The translations under genes were made by a program, and so were the position numbers. From a virus: a stretch of 25,713 nucleotides of DNA. The notes under the pieces are model-generated. The model saw nothing but the letters and a program-made list of their open reading frames with translations. It was not told where the DNA came from and made no database searches. This document shows positions 4,086-13,600 of the stretch, piece after piece (position 1 is the first letter of the stretch; the number at the start of each line of letters is the position of its first letter). The stretch lies in IMG/VR virus record IMGVR_UViG_3300034375_011227, positions 1 to 25,713 of that record. One strand, 5' to 3'.

Positions 4086-4226
4086 ATGGCTAAAGGTATG
4101 ATGAAGGGGGGTGGTTATGTCCCCGGAAAACCTAAGAAGACTCGCCAAGGGTGCTCGATGAATACACTGTATTCAGCTACTTCTCGTAATAAGGCAAAAA
4201 AGAAATATCGTGGACAAGGTAAATAG
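4086..4226 (+). CDS. Small, highly basic conserved cyanophage protein (46 aa)
   Basis: The ORF encodes 46 residues starting MAKGMMKGGGYVPGKPKKTR and ending KAKKKYRGQGK. Lys and Arg make up about a third of it, with no acidic residue. It reads as a flexible glycine-rich N-terminus, a central QGCSMNTLYSATSRN stretch with one Cys, and a basic tail, like small nucleic-acid-binding or ribosomal-type proteins. I recall close relatives in many cyanomyoviruses, with the CS.NT.YSATSRN core conserved. The start is firm: AAGGAG (4070-4075) stands ten bases before the ATG. Possible roles are DNA packing in the virion or RNA binding; both are inference. It probably shares a transcript with the glycosyltransferase, whose stop is 18 bases upstream. 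Confidence 0.8.
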   Translation: MAKGMMKGGGYVPGKPKKTRQGCSMNTLYSATSRNKAKKKYRGQGK

Positions 4227-4244
4227 TACAGAATTCAAATCTGT

Positions 4245-4976
4245 ATGAGTTGTTTAATCACTAATCTACCATCAATTGAAGTATGGGTTCGTAAGGAATA
4301 TCTTACGGATCATCAAAGTGGATGGGGTGAATTTGTTAAGGGCGTTTGGGTTTCGGCTAAGTCGATTCCTGGACGCGCTTTTTATTTTGAGACATACTTA
4401 CCAGAGTATGCTGCAATGTACGATAAACTGCCCATCAGTGCCTTTGTGGCTCGTCCTCAGACACCTGAACCTGATATGAACCTACCTAACCTACAATTCT
4501 GGAATTGTATGGATTATGGAGTCGTATCAATTCATAAGCAATTTATTGGGAGCATGGATTTTGAGTGCTATACAAGAGATTATGGCATTCAAAAGGGCGC
4601 TTATATTTGTACGATTGATAACTATCACCAAGATATAGATACGATTGACTGCTATACTGCAGAAAATCCTGCTGAACATAAGTCACATAACCTAATTGAG
4701 CTTGATAATGGACAGTATGCGCTGTATCCCAATAACAGATTACGTATATTTGATAATAGTTTGACACCTGTTGAACCAAAAATGCCTGATTTTAAGGTAT
4801 CAACACAGTATTATCAAGTTGAAAATGGGTTTGATCGTCTTGGAATGGGTAGAGAGGACGAATATTTCTGGAAAACTGCCAAAGAACGGGATAGCAACCC
4901 CGTAAAAAGTTCTGTTTTAACCAATTTAGAGGACGAAACAGATGGCAAACAACCCGAATCCGGACAGGAATGTTGA
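4245..4976 (+). CDS. Conserved cyanophage protein of unknown function (243 aa)
   Basis: The 243-residue protein has a well-ordered N-terminal two thirds and a polar, charged C-terminus (about 205-243, ending ETDGKQPESGQEC). Recognisable pieces are GVWVSAKSIPGRAFYFETYL (about 33-52), YDKLPISAFVARP (59-71), LQFWNCMDYGVVSIHKQFI (82-100) and an acidic, tyrosine-rich stretch (about 108-140). I recall a cyanophage family with the same GRA.YFET, YDKLP.SAF and LQ.W.C..Y blocks, coded close to the baseplate genes, and I know of no function. There is no membrane segment. No Shine-Dalgarno sequence is clear at the ATG. The last 35 bases overlap the next gene. Its position just before gene 25 suggests, but does not show, a virion or assembly role. 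Confidence 0.75.
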   Translation: MSCLITNLPSIEVWVRKEYLTDHQSGWGEFVKGVWVSAKSIPGRAFYFETYLPEYAAMYDKLPISAFVARPQTPEPDMNLPNLQFWNCMDYGVVSIHKQFIGSMDFECYTRDYGIQKGAYICTIDNYHQDIDTIDCYTAENPAEHKSHNLIELDNGQYALYPNNRLRIFDNSLTPVEPKMPDFKVSTQYYQVENGFDRLGMGREDEYFWKTAKERDSNPVKSSVLTNLEDETDGKQPESGQEC

Positions 4977-5190
4977 TTATATGAGAGAAACATGGGGAAC
5001 GACTAGTTTAATTACGGATTATTGGAGTAAACCACAAGGCAAAATGCTCCGTGAGATTGCAAATGATGATTTGACACCAAAAAAACATGATTTTCATGTT
5101 CAAAATGATATTCACGAAAAAATTCGTAATGATGATGACTATGATGACTGGGAATATGGTACTGAACCCATCCCACTATCTGAATTTTAG
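4942..5190 (+). CDS. Small acidic conserved protein of unknown function (82 aa)
   Basis: This 82-residue product starts MANNPNPDRNVDYMRETWGT and ends EYGTEPIPLSEF. It is rich in Asp and Asn, with a strongly acidic run near 63-71 (NDDDYDDWE), and is probably largely flexible. Its start lies 35 bases inside the preceding gene in another frame, and AGAGGA (4928-4933) gives a well-placed ribosome site eight bases before the ATG, so the overlap is probably real and allows coupled translation. It ends two bases before the late promoter of gene 25. The family is familiar from cyanophages only as a hypothetical protein. Confidence 0.75.
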   Translation: MANNPNPDRNVDYMRETWGTTSLITDYWSKPQGKMLREIANDDLTPKKHDFHVQNDIHEKIRNDDDYDDWEYGTEPIPLSEF

Positions 5191-5192
5191 TG

Positions 5193-5199
5193 CTAAATA
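5193..5199 (+). promoter_or_regulatory. Late promoter box CTAAATA
   Basis: CTAAATA is the late-promoter -10 form typical of T4-like cyanophages, corresponding to T4 TATAAATA. It sits in the 29-base gap between the 82-residue gene and gene 25, with the ATG 21 bases after it. It would be read late by the phage sigma (gp55 type) with its co-activators and should drive the baseplate block. Confidence 0.75.
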
Positions 5200-5219
5200 A
5201 GGTAGAATTGTAGTATTAA

Positions 5220-5621
5220 ATGCCAGCTGAGCGCATTAGTAAAGCATTTAAGGACGTTTCTATGTCCTTTCAGGTAAGTCCTCTTACCTATGATATAATT
5301 GCGCTCAAAAATGAAACTGCAATCGCTCGATCCATTCGTAATCTTGTGCTTACGGATAGGGGAGAGCGATTTTTTAACAATGATTTAGGTTCAAGAGTGA
5401 ATAGTATTCTGTTTGAATCTCTTGATGAGATTTCTGCATCGTCCGCAAAGGATGAAATTGAGAATACTATCAATTTATTTGAACCAAGAGTTAATTTAAT
5501 CTCTGTTGATGTCGAACCCAACTATGATTCAAATGAACTTAATGTTACCATTCGATACCGTATTGTTGGGATTGATGCACAACCACAACAATTGTCATTT
5601 GCATTACAGCCAACACGATAA
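5220..5621 (+). CDS. 25: Baseplate wedge subunit gp25
   Basis: This 133-residue protein is close in length to T4 gp25 (132) and belongs to the GPW/gp25 family, which also includes the sheath-anchoring TssE/gp25-like subunits of contractile systems. Key marks are an N-terminal region before about 30, AIARSIRNLVLTDRGERFF (35-52), LGSRV (56-60), the diagnostic EPR motif (Glu88-Arg90 in LFEPRVNL) and the following strands ISVDVEP (94-100) and VTIRYRIVG (109-117). In T4, gp25 sits at the wedge core with gp6, gp7 and gp53 and starts sheath assembly. The start is the first in-frame ATG after the late promoter; no clear Shine-Dalgarno sequence exists. The stop overlaps the start of gene 6 (TAATG), so the two are translationally coupled. 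Confidence 0.95.
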   Translation: MPAERISKAFKDVSMSFQVSPLTYDIIALKNETAIARSIRNLVLTDRGERFFNNDLGSRVNSILFESLDEISASSAKDEIENTINLFEPRVNLISVDVEPNYDSNELNVTIRYRIVGIDAQPQQLSFALQPTR

Positions 5622-7627
5622 TGCCACTAGTTAACTTTGCAAATCTAGACTTCGATCAGATAAAGACATCGATTAAGGATTATCTTAGAACCAACTCAAA
5701 TTTCACTGACTATGATTTTGAGGGTTCTAACTTATCCGCAATCATTGATGTGCTTGCATATAATACGTATATCACCTCATACAATGCCAACATGGTATCA
5801 AATGAGGTGTTTATTGATAGCGCAACTCTCAGGGAGAATGTAGTCTCTCTTGCGCGTAATATTGGATATGTACCAAGATCAAAAAGATCAGCAAGAGCAA
5901 ATATATCTTTCTTTGTAGACGTATCGGGATATACAACAAAACCAGAGACTGTCATCCTTAATAAAGGCTCTGTAACCTCTACAAATGTCTTTGGTAATGA
6001 AAACTATACTTTTTCTCTGTTAGATGATGTTACTGTTCCTGTTTTAGATGACATTGCATCATTTGACAACATTGATGTTTATGAAGGAACTTATATAACA
6101 ACAAATTTCACCCTTGATTCGCTTACCCCAAATCAAAGGTTTATTCTTCCAAACTCAAATATTGACACATCAACGATTAGAGTTACTGTAAAACCAAACC
6201 AGTTCTCTGATATCAGTAGAAAGTATAGACAAGCGGATAGTTTATTTGGTGTTACTTCAGAATCACCTGTATTCTGGGTTCAAGAGATTGAAGATGAAAG
6301 ATATGAATTAATCTTTGGTGATGGTGTTTTTGGTAAGAAGTTAGAGGCACCAAATTATATTGAAGTATCTTATCTGGTGAATAATGGTGAGGATGGAAAT
6401 AACTTCTCACAATTCCAATTCATCGGTAAGTTATCATCATCAAGAGAAGCAGTTGTAGTTAATTCTGGAATCTCACTGATTACCACAAATACCACATCTT
6501 TCGGTGGTTCGGACATTGAAGGAATTGATTCTGTTAAAAAGTATGCATCAAGAATCTATGCATCACAGAATAGAGCAGTTACCGCAGCAGATTATGAAGC
6601 ATTAGTTCCTTCAGTATATCCAGAAACTGAATCAATCTCTGTATTTGGCGGTGAAGAGTTAAGTCCACCACAGTTTGGTAAAGTTTATATTAGTATCAAA
6701 CCAGTTAATGGTGCATACTTATCAAACTTAATTAAGGATAATATCAAGAGAGATTTAAAACAATATTCTGTTGCAGGAATTGTTCCTGAGATTATTGATT
6801 TAAAATATCTCTATATTGAGCCAAGCATCAACGTATACTATAACAATAACCTGGCTAAGTCTGCAAACGCCGTTACAAGCGTTGTAAACACTAATGTGGA
6901 GAGATATGCCGATTCAAGTGAATTAAACAAATTTGGAGCAAGATTCAAGTATAGTAAGTTCTTGAAGATGATTGATGATAGTAGTGATGCTATCACTTCA
7001 AACATCACTACAGTTGTCATGAGAAGGGATTTGAGAGTGGCGTTAAATAGTTTTGCTGAATATGAAATTTGTTTTGGTAATAGATTTTATATCAAAAACC
7101 ATGGACATTCTCCAGCATATGGAGCTGGGTATAACATTAAATCCTCTGGATTTAGTGTAAGTGGAATACCTGGAATAGTTTATCTTTCAGATACTCCAAG
7201 CATGGGACTTGAAACTGGTGTTGTTAATTTGTTTAGATTGGATTCGCCATCACAACCAGTAATTGTGAGAAGAAATGTTGGTACAATTGACTACATTAAA
7301 GGTGAAATTAAACTCAACCCAATTAATATAACATCAACAATATTGAATAGAGGTTTCCCTCTTATTGAAATTTCAGCGGTGCCTTATTCAAATGATATTA
7401 TTGGATTGCAAGATCTTTATTTGCAACTAGATATTAATAACACATCGATTAATTCTATTTCGGATAGGATTTCTTCTGGTAATGATATTTCTGGTTCGAA
7501 CTATATCGTATCTTCAAGTTATGCAAATGGAAGTTTAGTTCGCGGAAGAGTTGTTACAAGAACCAATGGTTCTACAACTTCCACAACCACACAGGCAACG
7601 AGCGCAACATTTTCTTCAAACTATTAA
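5621..7627 (+). CDS. 6: Baseplate wedge subunit gp6
   Basis: At 668 residues it matches T4 gp6 (660). The N-terminus carries TDYDFEGSNLSAIIDVLAYN (29-48), almost the same as the T4 YDFEGSRL...LAYNT block, then RENVVSLARNIGYVPRSK (71-88). The middle has FGDGVFGKKLEAP (about 231-243). The baseplate J-like core follows, with YASRIYASQNRAVTAADYEAL (about 308-328, split as YASRIYASQNR and AVTAADYEAL), VYISIKPVNGAYL (about 352-364) and YSVAGIVPEI (about 382-391). In T4 two gp6 chains and one gp7 form the wedge heterotrimer, and gp6 rings close the hexagonal baseplate around the hub. The C-terminal 25 residues are a Ser/Thr-rich tail that looks flexible. It is coupled to gene 25, with no Shine-Dalgarno sequence of its own. 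Confidence 0.95.
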   Translation: MPLVNFANLDFDQIKTSIKDYLRTNSNFTDYDFEGSNLSAIIDVLAYNTYITSYNANMVSNEVFIDSATLRENVVSLARNIGYVPRSKRSARANISFFVDVSGYTTKPETVILNKGSVTSTNVFGNENYTFSLLDDVTVPVLDDIASFDNIDVYEGTYITTNFTLDSLTPNQRFILPNSNIDTSTIRVTVKPNQFSDISRKYRQADSLFGVTSESPVFWVQEIEDERYELIFGDGVFGKKLEAPNYIEVSYLVNNGEDGNNFSQFQFIGKLSSSREAVVVNSGISLITTNTTSFGGSDIEGIDSVKKYASRIYASQNRAVTAADYEALVPSVYPETESISVFGGEELSPPQFGKVYISIKPVNGAYLSNLIKDNIKRDLKQYSVAGIVPEIIDLKYLYIEPSINVYYNNNLAKSANAVTSVVNTNVERYADSSELNKFGARFKYSKFLKMIDDSSDAITSNITTVVMRRDLRVALNSFAEYEICFGNRFYIKNHGHSPAYGAGYNIKSSGFSVSGIPGIVYLSDTPSMGLETGVVNLFRLDSPSQPVIVRRNVGTIDYIKGEIKLNPINITSTILNRGFPLIEISAVPYSNDIIGLQDLYLQLDINNTSINSISDRISSGNDISGSNYIVSSSYANGSLVRGRVVTRTNGSTTSTTTQATSATFSSNY

Positions 7628-7636
7628 TGTCGTAAG

Positions 7637-10600
7637 ATGATATCAACAGATTTAAAAAGAGTTCAGGTTCAAGATATTGTAGAAAATCAACTCCCTGCAT
7701 TTGCTAGGGAAGATTTTCCCTTAATTGTAGAATTTTTAAAGCAATACTACATTTCACAGGAATATCCTGGTGCTTCTGTTGATTTAATTCAAAATATAGA
7801 TCAGTATTTAAAACTTGAGACATTAACCAACAATACAAGTTCAACATTATTGGCTAGTGATATATCATTCTCCGATACTACTATTGAAGTAGGATTTGAT
7901 ATTTCGTCTAATATTTTTGGAACATATCAATTTCCAGAAAAATATGGATTAATCCAGATTGATGATGAGATTATTCTTTATACTGGAAAAACTAGAAATT
8001 CTTTCACTGGATGTGTAAGAGGATTTAGTGGAGTAAAATCTTATAGAAACTTAGATTCCTCAGATAAACTTACTTTCTCTGAATCTGAGATTGCAGAGCA
8101 TACTCAAGGAGCAGAGATTGTAAACTTAAGTGCTCTTCTTTTTGAAGAATTTCTTACTAAAATTAAATATCAATTTTCTCCAGGGTTCCAAAACAGAGAG
8201 ATTGATTCTGATGTAAATCAAAGACTGTTTATATCAAAATCCAAAGACTTTTATAAAACAAAAGGAACTGATGATTCTTTCAGAATTCTTTTTGGTGCTC
8301 TGTATGGAGAAGATGTAGAAGTCATTAAACCCAAAGACTTTTTATTCAGACCATCTGATGCACAGTATCGAGTCACCAAAGATTTAGTTGTTGAAGCGAT
8401 TTCTGGCGATCCATCAACTTTAAAAAATCAAACTTTATTCCAAGATGCATATGATTCATATGATATACAAAAGTCATATGCTTCTATCACAGATGTTGAA
8501 AAATTAATCTACGGAGATAAAAGTTTTTATAAACTAAGTGTTGACTTCGATTACTCAAAAGATATTACATTTGATGGTAGTATTCTTGGAAATTTCTCCG
8601 TTCACCCCAAAACTAGAATTGTCAATCAAGTCTCTGCTGGTTCTTCAGTTATTGATGTTGATTCTACAGTTGGATTCCCAGAAACTGGAGAGCTCGTTGT
8701 AACTTATTCTACAGGAACTTCAGGCACATTAAGTTATACCTCAAAGTCAATAAACCAGTTCTTTGGTGTTGGTTTAGCAAATACAACAACTGTAGGAACT
8801 GCGTCCGAAACTACAATTAATTCTGAATCAGATATCAGATTAAATGCTTATGCTTATGCATATGTTGGAGTTGGGACTGCAAACAGAGTTGATATGAGAG
8901 TTGGTTCTGTTCTTTCAGAGCCAGTTATTGATGCAGATACTTACTACTTCTCCAAAAATGATACCGCGAAAATTAAATCTCTTGGAATCACAACTTCTAG
9001 CCCCAAAACTGATTCTTGGATATACAATATTCCAAACAAATTTGATGTAGAAAATGTAACTATATCAGACTCTTCTGTTCCCTCTTATGTGGTAAGAACT
9101 TACTCTAAAAATAACTTTAGAGTTGGTGATTCAATTACTATTACAGACACTGCTTCTGTAACAAATGGTGCAACTGTAACTGGAGTTATTGATGAATATA
9201 GTTTTATTATTGCCGGACAAGGAGCATTAAGCGGTTCTGTATTCTCTGTTCAAAGAGGCATTCTAAAACCAAAAGTAGATTCTACACTATCACAATACTC
9301 TTACATAGAAAAGTATTATGCCAATGTGCAGAATACTTATGTAAAATTCAATCAAGATTTACTTGTAGCATCTGCATCCTTCCCCAATTATTATAATCAA
9401 CCTTTAGATTTCTATGATAGAAAAGTTGTTCTAAATGGAGAATACAATGGAGATACCTTTACTGTATCTGGAGTAAATGATCACGGATATCAAACTGGCG
9501 ATACCGTTTATTATGATAAGTATGTAACTCAAGATCCTGAGTTTGGATTTGAAATTACTAGCGGTTTTGATATCAGAGAAGGAGTTTACTATGTAAGGAG
9601 ATTAAGTTCATCACAATTCAAACTTGCAAGTAGTCAAGCAAATCTCTATAATGAAAGTTATGTTTCTATATCTGGTATTGTAACGTCAAATACTTTACAA
9701 TATAAAGATTTCCGCAACAAAGAACTTGAGCATCAAAATTTACTGAGAGAAATAAAAGCACCAAACAATGAGAGTGGAATTTATGAAACCGAACCAGGAA
9801 AAACTGGTATTCTCATTAATGGTGTAGAAGTATTAAACTATAAATCTGAGAATGTTGTTTATTATGGTTCATTAGACAATATTACCGTATCCGCTAAAGG
9901 AAATGGATATGATGTAATTAATCCTCCAGGTTTTAATATCACCGATGATGTTGGAACTGGTGCTACTGCAGTATGTGCAGTAAAAGGTTCCTTACAAAGA
10001 ATTGAAATTATAGATTCGGGTTTTGATTATGTTTCTAAACCAATTATCACCATAACTGGTGGAAACGGAACTGGTGCAAAGGCTAGCGTAAACACTAAGT
10101 TTGTTGAGCACACAGTATCTTTCAACTCAACATCAACTTCTGGAGAAGTTTCTCTCACAGATAATACGATTGGATTTGCAACTTATCATAAGTTTAGAAA
10201 TAATGAGAGAGTAATTTATAAGACTGATGGGCAAACTGCAATAACAGGATTATCTGCAGATTCTCAATATTATGTTGAGACTGTTGATGCATCTACTGTT
10301 AAACTTTACAATACTGAAGGAGACGCTATATCTGGACTGAATACGGTATCACTCACTTCATTTGGTGTTGGTGTTCATAGAATTCAGTCTTTTGATAAAA
10401 AGCAAATTATTTCAAATATTGTAGTTGATAGTTCTGGTTTTGATTATGAGAACAAGGAAAGAAGTGTTTCTGTCACTGGAATCAACACAGCGTTAAATCA
10501 AGTAAGAATTGCAAGTCACGGATATAATTCTGGTGAGATTATTAAGTATTCTACATCTGGAACTGCAGTTGATGGAATAACTGAAGACACCTCTTACTAT

Positions 10601-13600
10601 GTTACTGTTATAGATGAAGATAACTTCAAGTTATCTGCAGTTGGTTTAGGAACTACAACAAAATCATTCTATTATGACACCAAACAATACATCAATTTAA
10701 CTTCAACTGGCTCTGGAACTCATACATTCAATTATGAGCCAATTAGCGTTAATGTTAATGGGAAGATTGGTGTTGCGACTTTTAGTGGGCAAGACTTTAA
10801 CGCAGTCATTCAACCAGTCTTTAGAGGAGAAATTGATTCTGTTCAAGTAACTGATGGTGGAGTTGGTTATGGCGCATCAACTATCATTGGATATAACAGA
10901 CAACCACTACTTACAGTTTCTAGTGGTTCTGGAGCAGAATTGCTGCCAATCGTCTATAATGGACAAATTATTGAAGTTCTTGTAACAAACCAAGGAAATG
11001 GTTATAATTCTCCACCAGATTTGGTTGTAAATGGAACTGGCAATTATGCAAAACTTACTCCAGTTTTAAATAGTGGCAGAATTGTTGAAGTTAAAATTGA
11101 AAGTCCTGGAAGTGGTTATGAAGAAAAGACAACATCAATTGATATCATTGCCAGTGGTTCTGGTGCAATATTTAATGCAGAAATTCAAAAATGGACAGTT
11201 AACCTTTTTGAGAAGTATTTCAATGTTATTTCTAGTGATGATGGTATTTTAGCGAATTCTACAAATGAAGATTTTGGTATTCAATATACCAATCTGTATG
11301 CTCCAAGAAAACTGAGAGAATCCATTTACGGTAAGAGTCAGGATAATCAAGTCAAATATGGAATTTTTGATCTTCAAAAAATAAGTGAAAATGAAGTGGC
11401 ATCTCAATACCACTCACCAATCATTGGTTGGGCATATGATGGAAATCCAATTTATGGCCCATATGGATATTCAACCAAATCTGGTGGAACTATTAGGGCG
11501 ATGGAGTCTGGATATGAGAGGATTGAAAAATCAAATCGCCCATCTCAGTTTGACTTGGGATTCTTTGTTGAAGATTATGAGTTTACTGGTAATGGAGATC
11601 TTGATGAGCACAATGGACGTTTTTGCGTAACTCCAGATTATCCAAATGGAACTTATGCATATTTTGCTACAATTAATCCAGGTGCTATAGAAAGTTCTGG
11701 CCCATTTGCAAAATATAAAATACCAGTTTTCCCATATTTAATTGGAAATACGTATAAGTCAAAACCAAATGAATTTAACTTTAAGTCAGCATCAAACCAA
11801 GTTTCTTATGACTTGAATTCGTCGGAGTGGTTTAGAAATACAACTCCATATTTCTTGAATGAAGACACTGCTCAGTATAACTTCTTATATCAACCAAATA
11901 AAGTAAGAACACAATCTGTCAATATTACCAATGTATCAACTGGTTCTATTAATAATATTGGAATTCTTACAGGAGGAACTGGTTATCAAGTAAATGATAA
12001 GATTGAATTTGAATCTTCATCTGGACAACAACCAGCAAAGGCAAAAGTTACTAGAATCGGCGGAAAAGTAGTAACAAATATTAGTGTTGCTTCTTCTATA
12101 ATTTCTAATTTAGAAATAGTTCCATATGATGCAACTGGTTCATATGTTGCATTTGCAAACTCCCCTCACAATTTTAATAATTCTGATTTAGTATCACTTT
12201 CTGGATTTAATACTTCTATCAACAGTCTCCAGAGAAGTTTTACAGTTGGTGTATCCACTGAAAGATTCAGTTTGAACACGGGTGTTGGAACTGCAGGAGT
12301 AACAGGAATTGTTACCTACTTTGAAGTTGCTGGCCAACTTAGAAATGAACTTCTTGCGGTAAGAGAAAATGATATTCTTCAAATTGAAGATGAAAAAGTA
12401 AAAGTATTGAATATTGATATTAAGAATTCTAGAATTAGAGTTCTTAGATCGGTAGAAGGAACTGTTTCTGCTGCTCATACAGCAACTACATTATTGAGTG
12501 AAGTATCTAGAAAGTTCACAATTGATTCTTTACCAGAAAATAGAGTAACATTCAACTACAATAGAGAATTATATTTTAATCCAGTTGAAGCACTTGGAAT
12601 AGGAACTTTGTCTGGAGTTGGAATTGGAACAACAATTTCATTCGCAAATCCAGGAGCAGGACTGACTCAGATATTCATTCCTACTAGAACGATTTATCTT
12701 CCAAGTCATGAATTGAATACTGGAGATTTAGTATCATATAATAACAATGATGGACTCTCCATTGAAGTATTATCTGGAGTAACTACTTTTAGAATCGCAA
12801 ATGATACTCCTCTGTATGTTGCAAAAGTATCCAACGATTTAATTGGTATATCTACATTTAAGGTTGGACTCGGTAGCACTGGAACATTTGTTGGTATTGC
12901 AAGTACAACAGCAACCAGTGGGTTACTTTATTTGACTGGTATTGGAACTGGAACAAATCACAGTTTTACAACTGTCAATTCAAATGTTGTTACATGTGAA
13001 GCAACTAAGAATATCGTTACTGTAGCGACGGCTTCCACTCATGGATTATCCTTGAAGGACAATATTAATATTGATGTCGTTCCTGGAATTACAACTACAA
13101 TCACTGTTCAGTATGATGATTACAACAGAAGAATAGTCTTCAATCCAAAATCATTTGTATCTGGTGATGTTGACGTTTCAGAAAATACAATCACTATTAA
13201 TAATCATGGATTTAATAGTGGAGATAAAGTTATTCATACTTCAACGTCTCCATCTGGTGGACTGGAAGATGAGAAAATTTATTATGTTATTAGATATACA
13301 AAAGATAGAATCAAACTTTGCAACAGCAGATACCAATCGCTAAGTTTTAATCCAGAAGTTGTTGATATTTCATCAGCTTCATCCGGAACTATTTCTGCAA
13401 TCAACCCAGCAATTAATGCATATAGAGGAAACACTGTCAAGTTTGATTTGTCAGATTCTTCATTATCATCTCTGAGTGGTTCTACTCTGTATTCAGCATT
13501 TGATATGAATCTCTACACTGATAGAGAACTTACAAGTGTATTTGAATCCAGCAGAAATTCTAGTGCTTTTGAGGTAACTAAAATAGGAACAGTTGGTATC

